From: an uncultured Pelagibacteraceae bacterium
GTDB lineage: Bacteria; Pseudomonadota; Alphaproteobacteria; Pelagibacterales; Pelagibacteraceae
Length of the DNA stretch: 64,000 bases
Assembly (NCBI GenBank): GCA_902578265.1
Contig: CACHCA010000001.1
Location: forward strand, 1 to 64,000
Direction of reading: 5' to 3'
Position 1 is the first letter of the stretch. Each line of letters starts with the position of its first letter. The notes under the pieces are model-generated. The model saw nothing but the letters and a program-made list of their open reading frames with translations. It was not told the DNA's origin and made no database searches. A program made the position numbers and the translations under genes. This document shows positions 17,583 to 27,275 of this stretch, in pieces.

Positions 17583-18380
17583 ATGAGTGATTTAGTTTCA
17601 CAAAATCTGAATATGATTTTTAAAACTCCTAAAGGAGAAACTGTTCACGCATTAAAAGATTTAAATTTTACTCTCAAAAAAGGAGAGCTTCTTACAGTTC
17701 TTGGGCCTTCTGGTTGTGGAAAGACCACATTGCTAAACATTACTGCAGGATTTATTAGACCAACTTCTGGAAGTATTACTCTAAATAATAAAGAAATAGA
17801 TGGACCAGGAGTTGAGCGAGGAATGGTTTTTCAACAAGGTGCTTTATTTGAATGGCTAACAGTTGCTGAAAATGTCAACTTTGGATTAAGAATGAAAAAA
17901 GAAGATCCAGTTGAAACTCAAAAAAAAGTTGATGAATGGTTAGAGATTGTTGGATTAAAAGGTTTTGGAAACACTCCAACTTATCAACTATCTGGAGGAA
18001 TGCAGCAAAGAGTTGCTCTTGCAAGATGTCTAATCAACAACCCAGATTTGATTTTAATGGATGAACCATTGGGAGCTCTTGATGCTCTTACAAGAGAAAA
18101 AATGCAGTCTCTAGTTTTAAAAATTTGGAAAGAAACTGGTAAAACAATAATACTTATTACTCACTCAGTTGAGGAGGCTTTGCTTCTTGGTGAAAGATTA
18201 TATGTGATGGCTCCAAGACCAGGAAGAATACATAAAGAATATAATCTACCATTCGCTTCAATGGGTTTAAAAGAAGATTTAAGAGAAATCAAAAAAAATA
18301 AAGAGTTTTCACAAAAACGAGAAGAAATCCTTGAAATGATCTGGAACATGGAAGAGGAAATTATGGGGAAAGATAATTAA
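17583..18380 (+). CDS. tauB: Taurine ABC transporter ATP-binding protein
   Basis: The protein has 265 residues. Walker A is GPSGCGKTTLL, the Q loop is VFQQGALF, the signature is LSGGMQQRVALARCL, Walker B is LILMDEPLGALD, and the switch His is in LITHSVEEAL. The order and spacing are those of the nitrate/sulfonate/taurine importer ATPases. The gene ends at 18380 and tauC starts on the next base, so the two are translationally linked. Confidence 0.92.
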   Translation: MSDLVSQNLNMIFKTPKGETVHALKDLNFTLKKGELLTVLGPSGCGKTTLLNITAGFIRPTSGSITLNNKEIDGPGVERGMVFQQGALFEWLTVAENVNFGLRMKKEDPVETQKKVDEWLEIVGLKGFGNTPTYQLSGGMQQRVALARCLINNPDLILMDEPLGALDALTREKMQSLVLKIWKETGKTIILITHSVEEALLLGERLYVMAPRPGRIHKEYNLPFASMGLKEDLREIKKNKEFSQKREEILEMIWNMEEEIMGKDN

Positions 18381-20306
18381 ATGTTAACTCAAATATTAAC
18401 TTTTCTAATATTCTTTGCCGTAGTCGGCTGTATTCTTTACGGAAGAAGATTGATTAAGACTGAAAAAGTAGACGCTGTATTTGGAAATCCAGAGAGAGCA
18501 TTAGGTGGTACTCACTGGGTAATTGTTGGAAGTAGTTTTCTACTTTTAATTTGGCTCTATTATTCTTGGGATATTGCTAAAGGATTTTATCCTAAATCTG
18601 CCAACGAGTTATGCCAAGTTGCAAAAGTTAATGACTCTTTGCTTGGATTAAAATATCAATTTCCAATTGAAGAAAGAGAGTTCAAAAGTACTTCTCAAAT
18701 CAAAAAAGAGAATAAAAACTTAAAGATAATACAAAGTGAAATTCAAAATTCTGAGGAACTAAATAGCCAACAAAAAACGATACTAATTAGTTATATAACT
18801 AAAACTAATCAACTTATTCCATTACTTACAAATGAGGATTTATTGGAGATTGAGACTCAACAAAAAATAGATGATATCACTGGAAAAATTAATCTATTAA
18901 CTGAAAATTTCCAAAAACCTGATTATCCATTTGAAAGTGAGCAAGAACTCAATGAGCGACTTAAAGCGGTAGAAGAAGAAGGTGGTTGGGGTATCACGAA
19001 AGTAGATGCAGGCTCAGGTTCTATTGAAAATACATTAGAAGTGCCTTTAGTGCCTGCAACGTATAGAGGTTTGAAGTTTCACACTGCTGCTCAAGAATTA
19101 AATTTAATTAGTGATGAATTTTTTAAGCTAAGAAATCATAACCCTCAATTTAAAAATAAAATTAAAGAGCTTAAAGAGGAAATTAAATCTTATAGAAAAA
19201 GTTTAAGTGATAGTGAGGAATTAGCTTCAACATACGCAAAAAATATTGTTAAGATTGCTAGAAGAATTGAATTTGCAAGTATCTACCCTCCTAGTGCATT
19301 AGATAATATGCAGGCAGCAATTGTTAAATTTGATAATGCTCAAAAAAAAGAACAAGGTGGTTTGAGATTAATCGATATTTTCTTATTTCCTGCTGGAACT
19401 ATCGTTGCTAGTGGTCCAAGTTGTTCAGAGCAGGGTTCAGGTAGATGGCTACCTAAACCATCAGATACTTTTAATAAATTCATATTAATGTCAAAACCTA
19501 GTGTTGGTTACAAGGATATTCCTCTATTGTGGATACAGATGGTTGATGTGAGTAAAATGATTGGCTTCATTTTACCAGATTGGATTGCAGATATCTTGCC
19601 GGGTGAATATCCTGTTCACACTAAAGATGGAATAGTAAAACAGAATTTCAAAGGTGGAGTTTTAAAGATTGTAACAGGTGATTTTAATTTATTTAAGATA
19701 CCTGTTCCTTATGGACATATTTGGGATTCTTTTTTAAGAGTTTTTCTTGGCTTAGTTTTTGGAATTTTAATTGGTGTACCGCTCGGTCTATTTATGGGAT
19801 TAAATAGATTCGCAAAAGGTTTTTTTGATCCTTTAATTGAACTTTATAGACCGGTACCACCTCTTGCTTGGGCACCTTTAATTATTTCTGTATTAGGAAT
19901 TGATAATACTGGAAAGGTGTTCTTATTATTTATGGTCTCTCTATCTATAATGATAATTTCAGCTAGAGCTGGAGCATCTGGAACACAACTATCAAAAATT
20001 CATGCGGCTCATTCATTGGGAGCATCGAAGAGACAAATATTAAGACATGTTATTTTTCCTAATTCCTTACCTGAAATTCTAACAGGTATTAGAGTTGCTG
20101 TTGGAATGTGTTGGGGAACTTTAGTTGCTGCAGAGTTTTTAGCAGGAACAACTGGAATTGGTTTTGTAGAAAACGTTGCAAAAAAATATTTTCAATATGA
20201 AGTAATCTGGATAACAATATTTATTATGGGAATGCTAGGATTGTTATTTGATATTACCTTAAGGAAAATTATTGATAAAACAATACCTTGGCGAGGCAAA
20301 GGTTAA
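18381..20306 (+). CDS. tauC: Taurine ABC transporter permease with large extra N-terminal domain
   Basis: The C-terminal part, residues ~440-641, is a standard BPD_transp_1 permease: VPYGHIWDSFLRVFLG, the RPVPPLAWAPL motif, and the EAA-like loop HAAHSLGASKRQILRHVIFP. The usual family length is 250-280 residues, but this protein has 641. It begins with two hydrophobic helices (about 5-23 and 46-64). A charged, helical and probably coiled-coil region follows at 95-330, then a WLPKPSDTF segment at 355-363 like the start of normal TauC, with a further insertion to 440. The extra domain is likely extracytoplasmic (inference). The stop shares TTAA with the convergent epimerase. Confidence 0.88.
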   Translation: MLTQILTFLIFFAVVGCILYGRRLIKTEKVDAVFGNPERALGGTHWVIVGSSFLLLIWLYYSWDIAKGFYPKSANELCQVAKVNDSLLGLKYQFPIEEREFKSTSQIKKENKNLKIIQSEIQNSEELNSQQKTILISYITKTNQLIPLLTNEDLLEIETQQKIDDITGKINLLTENFQKPDYPFESEQELNERLKAVEEEGGWGITKVDAGSGSIENTLEVPLVPATYRGLKFHTAAQELNLISDEFFKLRNHNPQFKNKIKELKEEIKSYRKSLSDSEELASTYAKNIVKIARRIEFASIYPPSALDNMQAAIVKFDNAQKKEQGGLRLIDIFLFPAGTIVASGPSCSEQGSGRWLPKPSDTFNKFILMSKPSVGYKDIPLLWIQMVDVSKMIGFILPDWIADILPGEYPVHTKDGIVKQNFKGGVLKIVTGDFNLFKIPVPYGHIWDSFLRVFLGLVFGILIGVPLGLFMGLNRFAKGFFDPLIELYRPVPPLAWAPLIISVLGIDNTGKVFLLFMVSLSIMIISARAGASGTQLSKIHAAHSLGASKRQILRHVIFPNSLPEILTGIRVAVGMCWGTLVAAEFLAGTTGIGFVENVAKKYFQYEVIWITIFIMGMLGLLFDITLRKIIDKTIPWRGKG

Positions 20307-21196
20307 TGATTTTGATCAATTTTTAATAAATTATTTACATAATCAGTAAGTTTGATTTTACCAAAGTATCTGTGAACTTTATTAGATAGATTCATTTTTG
20401 TTAATGCAGACGCATATCTTTCACCGGGTCTTTTATTTAAATACTTTATTCTAGACTTAAACATTTTTGCAACCTCAATTATTGAGTGACTTTGTTTACT
20501 AGAAATGCTGTAATGTCTATCAAGATTTTTTTTCCAAGCTAAATAACAAACTCTAATAGTATCATCTATATGAGTAAATCTTCTTGATTGATTTCCAGGT
20601 CTAACAACAGGTAATGGTTTTTTATTTTTATAAGCTTCCTCAAAAATACCAATTACAGTAGACATTTTTCCTTTAGAAATTTGTTTTGGTCCATAGACAT
20701 TATAAAAATATATAACCTCGAATTTAAAACTAAACCATTTTTTTAGGTTTTCTAATAATTCCAAATTTTTTGCTTTTGTAAAAGCATATGGTGAAAGATT
20801 TTTATCTTGTCCTTTATTTCCTAAAGATGCAGATGTAGCTGAATAAATTAATTTAATATTATTTTTTAAACAAAAGTTAAATACAGAGTTTGTTCCAATT
20901 GAATTTGAGTCTATGCACTCATTCATATTTAAAAAACTTTGATAAATTCTCGCAAATTCACCGAAATGAAAAACAGTTTTTATTTTTTTTGGATATTTTA
21001 TTACCTTGTTAATATCTTTAGTATTTGCATTAAAATATTTAACTCTATTATTTTTAAGATGATTTTTTCTATATCCAGAAGAATAATTGTCTATACTAAT
21101 TATGTTGTATTTCGTTTTATGTAATAAAAATTCAATTAAATTAGATCCTACAAAACCTGCACCACCAGTGACTATAATGGTATTTTTTTTTATCAT
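20303..21196 (-). CDS. NAD-dependent sugar nucleotide epimerase (SDR)
   Basis: A 297-residue extended SDR with TGGAGFVGSNLIEFLL, IDNYSSG, FHFGEFARI, YSATSAS, catalytic YAFTK, and NVYGPKQ. RRFTHIDDT is the conserved substrate-domain motif. It resembles UDP-glucose 4-epimerase-like enzymes, but the HxxA motif is replaced by HFGEF, so the substrate is left open. It is the first gene of the 20-34 kb polysaccharide island and overlaps tauC by four bases at the stop. Confidence 0.8.
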   Translation of the reverse strand: MIKKNTIIVTGGAGFVGSNLIEFLLHKTKYNIISIDNYSSGYRKNHLKNNRVKYFNANTKDINKVIKYPKKIKTVFHFGEFARIYQSFLNMNECIDSNSIGTNSVFNFCLKNNIKLIYSATSASLGNKGQDKNLSPYAFTKAKNLELLENLKKWFSFKFEVIYFYNVYGPKQISKGKMSTVIGIFEEAYKNKKPLPVVRPGNQSRRFTHIDDTIRVCYLAWKKNLDRHYSISSKQSHSIIEVAKMFKSRIKYLNKRPGERYASALTKMNLSNKVHRYFGKIKLTDYVNNLLKIDQNH

Positions 21197-21245
21197 AAAT
21201 TTCTTATAGTTTTTATTATCATTTTAGCAAGCTATAATAGTTTAT

Positions 21246-22130
21246 TTAATCAATCCAAGATTTATATTTTTCTAAATTATCTTTAATGTAATTTGGTAAA
21301 ACATTTAAATTAACTTTCGTTAAATCAAATCTATTATTTTGTTTTTTTTCATTTGATGATTTCGTATCTATTAAATGATCGTAATTTATGAATTTATTTT
21401 TTATTTTGTATTCTATCTCTTTGAGGTTAGTATCTCTTAATTCAAATTCTGAATGCATCTCATCATTAAGATATTTTTTTAAAAGCCCTTCTGGTGTTTT
21501 TAAGTTAGTAAAATGCCAACCACCATCATTTATAATTTTCAAATTTTTATATTTCATTTCAGAAAATAAGGTGTCTAATCTAAAAATATTATATTTTTTA
21601 TTTTTTATATTTCTTAACCATGAAATATTTTTCAAGTTTTTTAATTTACAGGCTTTACTTCCAAACCAATCCACTCTTGGATATGCTAGGTTGAATTTGT
21701 AATAAAACAATTTTTGCTTAAAAACGAGAATTTTCATTTTATTTTTTTTAAAATCCACTTTAGATAAATTTGGAATTTCATCGTTATCACTATAAATTAT
21801 ATAATCATTTTGATCAGCCTCATCCAAAGCTTTAGAAATGTAATTTCTTTGGGCTTCTATTCTATCTATACTACTTTGTCTCAACCAATGTGGATTTTTT
21901 TGTGAGTTTATATTTTTTTCTACTGGATCTTTATTTAAAACTAAGTGAATAATTTTGTCCTCAAATTTAGGGTAATTTTTTTTATTAAAGTTAATATTTT
22001 TTTCTTTTCCACTATGTGAAAATGTAGCTTCACAAACTACAAATTTATCAACAAAATGATTAAGAATATTGAATCTTAAATCCATCATCATATCTTCTTC
22101 AAAATATGTGGTACAATCAAATATCTTCAT
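21246..22130 (-). CDS. Glycosyltransferase family 17-like protein
   Basis: The protein has 294 residues. FDCTTYFEEDMMMDLRFN followed by FVVCEATFSHSGK is the characteristic start of GT17 (named after eukaryotic beta-1,4-GlcNAc-transferase III). IIYSDNDEIPN holds the acidic metal-binding motif, and DGGWHFTNL is also conserved in the family. It would transfer a sugar onto a surface glycan in the cytoplasm. It is transcribed in the same direction as the 20303-21196 epimerase, 49 bases upstream of it. Confidence 0.82.
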   Translation of the reverse strand: MKIFDCTTYFEEDMMMDLRFNILNHFVDKFVVCEATFSHSGKEKNINFNKKNYPKFEDKIIHLVLNKDPVEKNINSQKNPHWLRQSSIDRIEAQRNYISKALDEADQNDYIIYSDNDEIPNLSKVDFKKNKMKILVFKQKLFYYKFNLAYPRVDWFGSKACKLKNLKNISWLRNIKNKKYNIFRLDTLFSEMKYKNLKIINDGGWHFTNLKTPEGLLKKYLNDEMHSEFELRDTNLKEIEYKIKNKFINYDHLIDTKSSNEKKQNNRFDLTKVNLNVLPNYIKDNLEKYKSWID

Positions 22131-22200
22131 TTTTTTTTATAAATAATTGCTTTTATAAATTGTTAGATTAATAAGTTAAAATACTCTAATAATAATAAAT

Positions 22201-23553
22201 ATGAGCATATTTTTTAGTAATCCACCATGGTGGGAAGGTAAAGAAAGTAGGGGTTTTCTTCGTAAAAAAAGATGGAGAAGGGGTGTAAGAGCTGGCTCAA
22301 GATGGCCATTTACATATTTAGGAAGATGTACTCCAGACAACCCTAGAGCACATGACTACATACCCTACCCTTTTTTTCTTGGTTATGCGACAACATATGC
22401 TGCTAGTAAAATTGGAAATGATAAAGTTTTTTTTAGAGATAGCATAGCACTTTCTGAATCATATGAAAGCTTTTATAAATACTTAGATGAAATCAAAAAT
22501 AAAATTGAATATTTTTTAATTGAAAGCGCAACACCGTCTTGGGATCATGACTACAAACTTATTAAGGAAATAAAAAGAAAGCATCCACACTTAAAAATAA
22601 TTGTTTCAGGACCTATTTCAACATCAGGTCAAAAATGGGATAGTGATATGATTCATGCTGTACTTAAAGGTGAATATGAAAAAAATGTTTTAAAAGTTTT
22701 AAATGGAAAAGATGGTGTTTTTAATCACGATCTTTTAACAAAAGAAGAGATGAATGAGGCTCCTTTGCCATACTACGACAAGTACATTTATGACAAATAT
22801 TTTGATGGGAATCCAATTCCTATGAACAAATTACACCCTCAGGCACACATTTGGAGTAGTAGAGGTTGTCCATTTAAATGTATTTTTTGTGTTTGGCCTG
22901 CAGCGATGACCGGCAATGATCCTCATGGAGATGGCAAAAGATCTGTGAGACAATACACTCCAGAATATATAGATAATTTTATTAAAGAATTGACCGGAAG
23001 ATTTAAATTTGAGGCAATATATTTTGATGATGATACTTTTAATATTGGCAACAAACATACAGAAAAAATGTCTGAGGTAATGTCCAAGTTTGATATTCCA
23101 TGGTTTGCAATGTGTAGGGCAGATACATCAAAAAAAGAAACATGGAAAACAATGTCAGATAGTGGTTGCCGAGGGGTAAAACTTGGTGTCGAATCTGGAA
23201 GTCAAGTGGTTGTAGATAAAATAGTAAATAAACATCTGGATTTAAAATACGTGCAAGAAGTAGTTTCTTATATTAGATCTTTAGAAATGTCTGTTCACGG
23301 TACATTTACATATGGATTACCTGGGGAAACTAGAGAAGATATGATAAAAACAAAAAAATTTATTCATGATACTGATTTTAGTACAGTTCAGGAATCGGGC
23401 ACTGCAGAAATAGAAGGAACACCTTTACACGCTCTTATAAACGAGGAAAAACTTACTACATATCCTGGGGCTATTGCAGATGAAAATTATGATAGACAAA
23501 AAGATGGTGGTAAAAAGTGGCAGAGCTTAGTTAAAGAATTACAAAATAATTAA
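22201..23553 (+). CDS. B12-binding-type radical SAM protein
   Basis: The protein has 450 residues. The cluster motif is RGCPFKCIFC, the standard C-x3-C-x2-C. The N-terminal ~170 residues resemble a cobalamin-binding domain (LIESATPSWDHD, IVSGPISTSG). Downstream motifs EAIYFDDDTFNIG, VKLGVESGS and TYGLPGETRED are typical of BchE/methylthiotransferase-like enzymes. The reaction is unknown. It is followed 2 bases later by a GT2 gene, which suggests a role in glycan modification. Confidence 0.85.
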   Translation: MSIFFSNPPWWEGKESRGFLRKKRWRRGVRAGSRWPFTYLGRCTPDNPRAHDYIPYPFFLGYATTYAASKIGNDKVFFRDSIALSESYESFYKYLDEIKNKIEYFLIESATPSWDHDYKLIKEIKRKHPHLKIIVSGPISTSGQKWDSDMIHAVLKGEYEKNVLKVLNGKDGVFNHDLLTKEEMNEAPLPYYDKYIYDKYFDGNPIPMNKLHPQAHIWSSRGCPFKCIFCVWPAAMTGNDPHGDGKRSVRQYTPEYIDNFIKELTGRFKFEAIYFDDDTFNIGNKHTEKMSEVMSKFDIPWFAMCRADTSKKETWKTMSDSGCRGVKLGVESGSQVVVDKIVNKHLDLKYVQEVVSYIRSLEMSVHGTFTYGLPGETREDMIKTKKFIHDTDFSTVQESGTAEIEGTPLHALINEEKLTTYPGAIADENYDRQKDGGKKWQSLVKELQNN

Positions 23554-23555
23554 GT

Positions 23556-24404
23556 TTGAAAAAAAACATCTCATTTTATGTTCCTGCGTATAATGCTGAG
23601 AAAACGATAAAAGACTCAATTACATCAATTCAAAACCAATCGATTTTACCTGATGAAATTATTTTAATAGATGATTGCTCGACAGATAAAACAGTTAAAA
23701 TAGTAAAGTCCGAATTTTCCAATGTTAAGATTATATTAAATAAACAAAATATGGGTCTTGGATATAATCGAAATCTAGGTATTAAAGAAAGTAAAAACGA
23801 TATTGTTGCAGCAATAGATGCTGATGTAATTTTAGATAAGTATTGGTTAGAAAAATTAATGCCTGAAATTGAAAAAAAAAATGTATCAATGTGTGGTGGA
23901 AAAATGGATGAATATCTCTTAAATAACAAAATAAATTTGTGGAGAGCAAAATATTACAGTCAAAACTGGGGTAACAAACTTGTCTCTAATCCTCCGTTTT
24001 TGTTTGGGTGTAATACTATACTGATTAAATCCTTATGGAAAAAAGTAAATGGATATGAGGAAAAATTTAAAACTAATGGGGAAGATATAAATTTTATCCA
24101 AAAAATAAAGTCAGAAACTGATAGTCAAATTATCTATCAACCAGAGGCAAAATGCTTCCATTTACAGGATGATAATATTGAGTCTTTATCAAAAAGAGTC
24201 TGGAGATATCATTCATTTGGATATAAAATTAAAGAGCCTTCTTTCAAAAAATTCATAAAATTATCAATAAAACAGACGAGATTTTTTCTCCAAAGATTAT
24301 TTAGAAGTTTAATAGAATTTGATTTAAGTGGTATTACTATTTCTTTTAAAGTATTTGTTAATTTTATCAAACTTGAATACGTTTTATTAAATAAAAACAA
24401 ATGA
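23556..24404 (+). CDS. Glycosyltransferase family 2
   Basis: A 282-residue GT-A fold protein with VPAYNAEKTI, IDDCSTDKT, and NLGIKESKNDIVAAIDADV, where the DAD motif would bind the metal and NDP-sugar. The likely start is TTG at 23556, because the first conserved strand (ISFYVPAYN) begins only a few residues later and no ATG lies between. It sits 2 bases after the radical SAM gene and overlaps the next epimerase by 4 bases (ATGA). The C-terminus is basic and may touch the membrane. Confidence 0.85.
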   Translation: MKKNISFYVPAYNAEKTIKDSITSIQNQSILPDEIILIDDCSTDKTVKIVKSEFSNVKIILNKQNMGLGYNRNLGIKESKNDIVAAIDADVILDKYWLEKLMPEIEKKNVSMCGGKMDEYLLNNKINLWRAKYYSQNWGNKLVSNPPFLFGCNTILIKSLWKKVNGYEEKFKTNGEDINFIQKIKSETDSQIIYQPEAKCFHLQDDNIESLSKRVWRYHSFGYKIKEPSFKKFIKLSIKQTRFFLQRLFRSLIEFDLSGITISFKVFVNFIKLEYVLLNKNK

Positions 24405-25423
24405 AAATTCTTATTACAGGTGGCTGTGGTTTTGTGGGAACAAACTTAGCGCTATTTCTTTACTCAAAAAGTTATAAAATAGATTGTCTTGATAATCTCT
24501 CGAGAAAAGGTTCAAAATATAATTTAAAACTCTTAAGAGATAAAAAGATAAGAAACTATAACTTTGATATTTATAATTACAAAAAAATACAAAAATTACC
24601 CAAATATGATTTAATTATAGACTGTTGTGCAGAAGCTGCTGTAGAAATTTCAAAAAAAGATATTGATGGCGTAATTAATACAAATTTTTTTGGAACATTA
24701 AATATTTTAAAAAAAGCTAAAAAAGACAAATCTAAAATTATATTTCTTTCATCAAGTAGAGTTTATCCAATCAAGGATATTAACAATATTATTAAAAAAA
24801 AAATTATTTCCTCAAAAATAGAAATAAAAAAAACTTTCGGGGAAAATGATAATCTACAAGGCCCAAAAACTTTATATGGTTTGAGTAAATTATCTTCTGA
24901 GATGCTGATAGAAGAATTTGCATATGCTTTTGGTTTAAAATTTATAATTAACCGATGTGGAGTTATTTCTGGACCTTTGCAATTTGGAAAACAAGATCAA
25001 GGTTTTGTGAGTTTATGGATATGGAGTCATTTGAAAAAGAAAAAAATGAAATATATAGGTTATGGTGGTTTTGGTAATCAAATTAGAGACGTATTACATA
25101 TTAGAGATTTATGTGAATTAATAAATTTACAAATCAGAAAAATTAATAAAATTAACAATAAAATCTTTACTGTAGGTGGCTCAAAAAAAAGTTATACATC
25201 TTTAAGACAATTAACTTATATTTGTGAGAAAATTACCAATAATAAGATTAAATTCAACAAAGTTTCAAAAACATCTATTTATGACATACCATATTTTATA
25301 ACCAATAATAACCTTGTAACAAAAACTTATGGGTGGAAGCCAAAAAGAAGTATTTTAAAAGTTGTTAGTGATACTTTTTTGTGGTTAAAAAATAATGAAT
25401 CAATAATTAATAAACATTTCTAA
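24401..25423 (+). CDS. CDP-paratose 2-epimerase-like SDR (first of tandem pair)
   Basis: The protein has 340 residues. TGGCGFVGTNLALFL, LDNLSRKGS, catalytic YGLSKLSSE and NRCGVISGPLQFGKQDQG are marks of the tyvelose epimerase (RfbE/Tyv) branch, as is GYGGFGNQIRDVLHI. The enzyme would interconvert CDP-3,6-dideoxyhexoses or a related nucleotide sugar; the exact substrate is unknown. Its first bases overlap the GT2 gene and its last base overlaps the next epimerase, so the genes are one operon. Confidence 0.8.
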   Translation: MKILITGGCGFVGTNLALFLYSKSYKIDCLDNLSRKGSKYNLKLLRDKKIRNYNFDIYNYKKIQKLPKYDLIIDCCAEAAVEISKKDIDGVINTNFFGTLNILKKAKKDKSKIIFLSSSRVYPIKDINNIIKKKIISSKIEIKKTFGENDNLQGPKTLYGLSKLSSEMLIEEFAYAFGLKFIINRCGVISGPLQFGKQDQGFVSLWIWSHLKKKKMKYIGYGGFGNQIRDVLHIRDLCELINLQIRKINKINNKIFTVGGSKKSYTSLRQLTYICEKITNNKIKFNKVSKTSIYDIPYFITNNNLVTKTYGWKPKRSILKVVSDTFLWLKNNESIINKHF

Positions 25424-26472
25424 TGTCATTAGTAATTATTACAGGCTCTACAGGATTAGTTGGATCTGAAGCGGTTAATTTTTTTCATGACAAAGGTTTT
25501 GATATTATCGGTATTGATAACAATTTAAGAAAGTTTTTTTTTGGAAAAAGTAGTTCTACAGTTTGGCTTAAATCTCAACTTTTAAAAAGAAATAAAAATT
25601 TTAAAAACTATCATATAGATATTAGAAATTTTACTGGCTTAGAAAATATATTCAAAAAATATTCAAAAAAAATATCTGTAATAATACATTGTGCAGCTCA
25701 ACCATCCCATGATTATGGAAAGAATTACCCTTTCTTGGATTTTAATGTAAATGCAACAGGTACACTTAATCTTCTTGAATTAACAAAAAAATACTCTCCC
25801 AACGCTCCTTTTATTTTCATGTCAACTAACAAAGTATATGGTGATAATCCTAATAAACTAGATATTATTGAAAAAAAAACAAGGTGGGAGTTAAAAAAAA
25901 CGGACAAAAATTACAAAGGTATAAAAGAAAACTTTTCTATAGATAACTCGACACATAGTTTTTTTGGTGTTTCAAAAACTTATGCAGATTTAATAGTCCA
26001 GGAATACGGCAAAAACATTGGTTTAAAAACAGTATGTTTTAGGGGTGGTTGTATCACTGGTCCAAATCATAGTGGTGCATCCCTTCATGGATTTTTATCT
26101 TATTTAGTAAAAGCAAGTTTAAAAATGAAAAAATACAATTTAATTGGTTACAAAGGAAAACAAGTGAGAGATAACTTACATAGTCACGATTTAGTCAATT
26201 GTTTTTGGGAATTTTTTAAAAAACCAAGATCAGGAGAAATTTATAACATAGGTGGGGGCAGATTTTCAAATTGCTCAATAATCGAAGCTCTAAAATTAGT
26301 TGAAGAAATTACAAAAATTAGAATAAAAAAGAATATACTTAAAACTCCTCGAATAGGTGACCACATATGGTATATTTCAGACACATCAAAATTTAAAAAA
26401 CATTTCCCTAAATGGAAACAAAGATATAATACAAAAAAAATTATTGAGGAGCTTATTGATAATTTCAAATGA
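25423..26472 (+). CDS. CDP-paratose 2-epimerase-like SDR (second of tandem pair)
   Basis: The protein has 349 residues. TGSTGLVGSEAVNFF, GIDNNLRKFFFG, HCAAQPSHDY and FRGGCITGPNHSGASLHGF strongly recall CDP-tyvelose epimerase. The YxxxK motif reads YADLI after FGVSKT, so the Tyr is offset from the usual pattern; FFGVSKTYAD may place the Lys first. GYKGKQVRDNLHS is the substrate-domain motif. It is a diverged paralogue of the upstream gene. One-base and 4-base overlaps tie it to both neighbours. Confidence 0.8.
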   Translation: MSLVIITGSTGLVGSEAVNFFHDKGFDIIGIDNNLRKFFFGKSSSTVWLKSQLLKRNKNFKNYHIDIRNFTGLENIFKKYSKKISVIIHCAAQPSHDYGKNYPFLDFNVNATGTLNLLELTKKYSPNAPFIFMSTNKVYGDNPNKLDIIEKKTRWELKKTDKNYKGIKENFSIDNSTHSFFGVSKTYADLIVQEYGKNIGLKTVCFRGGCITGPNHSGASLHGFLSYLVKASLKMKKYNLIGYKGKQVRDNLHSHDLVNCFWEFFKKPRSGEIYNIGGGRFSNCSIIEALKLVEEITKIRIKKNILKTPRIGDHIWYISDTSKFKKHFPKWKQRYNTKKIIEELIDNFK

Positions 26473-27275
26473 AAAAAAAATTATCAAATAACTACAAAGA
26501 TATTATATTTGACATAGGTGCTAATGAAGGGAATGATGGTTTAGCTTTTTCATTATTATTTCATGACTCTATTATTTATGCATTTGAGCCAAATCAAGAT
26601 TTAATTAAGATCATAAAATCGAACAAAAAGAAATTGGAAGAAAAAATAGGTTATAAATTAAATAATTATAAATTATTTAATCAAGCTATTTCTAATAAAA
26701 ATACAAAAATCAATTTTAATATTTCAAAAAATATAGGAGCACATTCTCTTTTTGATTTTAACAAAAATTTATATAAAGTAAAAAGACATCAGAATGGATA
26801 TGAGGTTTTAAAAAAAACTAAAGTGAATGTTGTTCAATTATCTTCATTTTTAAAAAATAAAAAATTTCGTAGAATAAAATATCTTCATTGTGATGCACAG
26901 GGATCTGATATTAACGTATTAAAAAGTTTAAAAAAATATATTAAATATCTTGATTACGGAGTTGTTGAAGTTTCAGCAAAAAAGAAAAGCAACTTATATA
27001 AAAATTCAAATAACAACCTTTTTTATTTAAAAAGATTCCTAAAAAAAAAAAATTTTCTTATTTGTAAAATAGATTCTAATGACATTTATGATAATGAATT
27101 AAATATAAATTTTAGAAATAAATCTTTAGCAAATGATAATTTTTTAGACGCTAATAAAAGATTTAGATTAAAATTTTATCAAAAATTTATTCGTAAAATA
27201 ATTATGCGTCATCGCAAAGTTTTTTTATATCAACTTTTTTTTAAATTATTACATGCCAAATATCGTCAAACTTAA
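26469..27275 (+). CDS. FkbM-family methyltransferase
   Basis: A 268-residue methyltransferase. The SAM site is IIFDIGANEGNDGLAFS, followed by YAFEPNQDL and QAISNKN, the usual FkbM order. LHCDAQGSDINVLKSL is the conserved C-terminal motif (LKID-x-EG-x-E in most members). It would O-methylate a sugar hydroxyl. The tail is very basic. It overlaps the next gene by 23 bases in a different frame, which is longer than the usual 1-4 bases here. Confidence 0.8.
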   Translation: MKKKLSNNYKDIIFDIGANEGNDGLAFSLLFHDSIIYAFEPNQDLIKIIKSNKKKLEEKIGYKLNNYKLFNQAISNKNTKINFNISKNIGAHSLFDFNKNLYKVKRHQNGYEVLKKTKVNVVQLSSFLKNKKFRRIKYLHCDAQGSDINVLKSLKKYIKYLDYGVVEVSAKKKSNLYKNSNNNLFYLKRFLKKKNFLICKIDSNDIYDNELNINFRNKSLANDNFLDANKRFRLKFYQKFIRKIIMRHRKVFLYQLFFKLLHAKYRQT

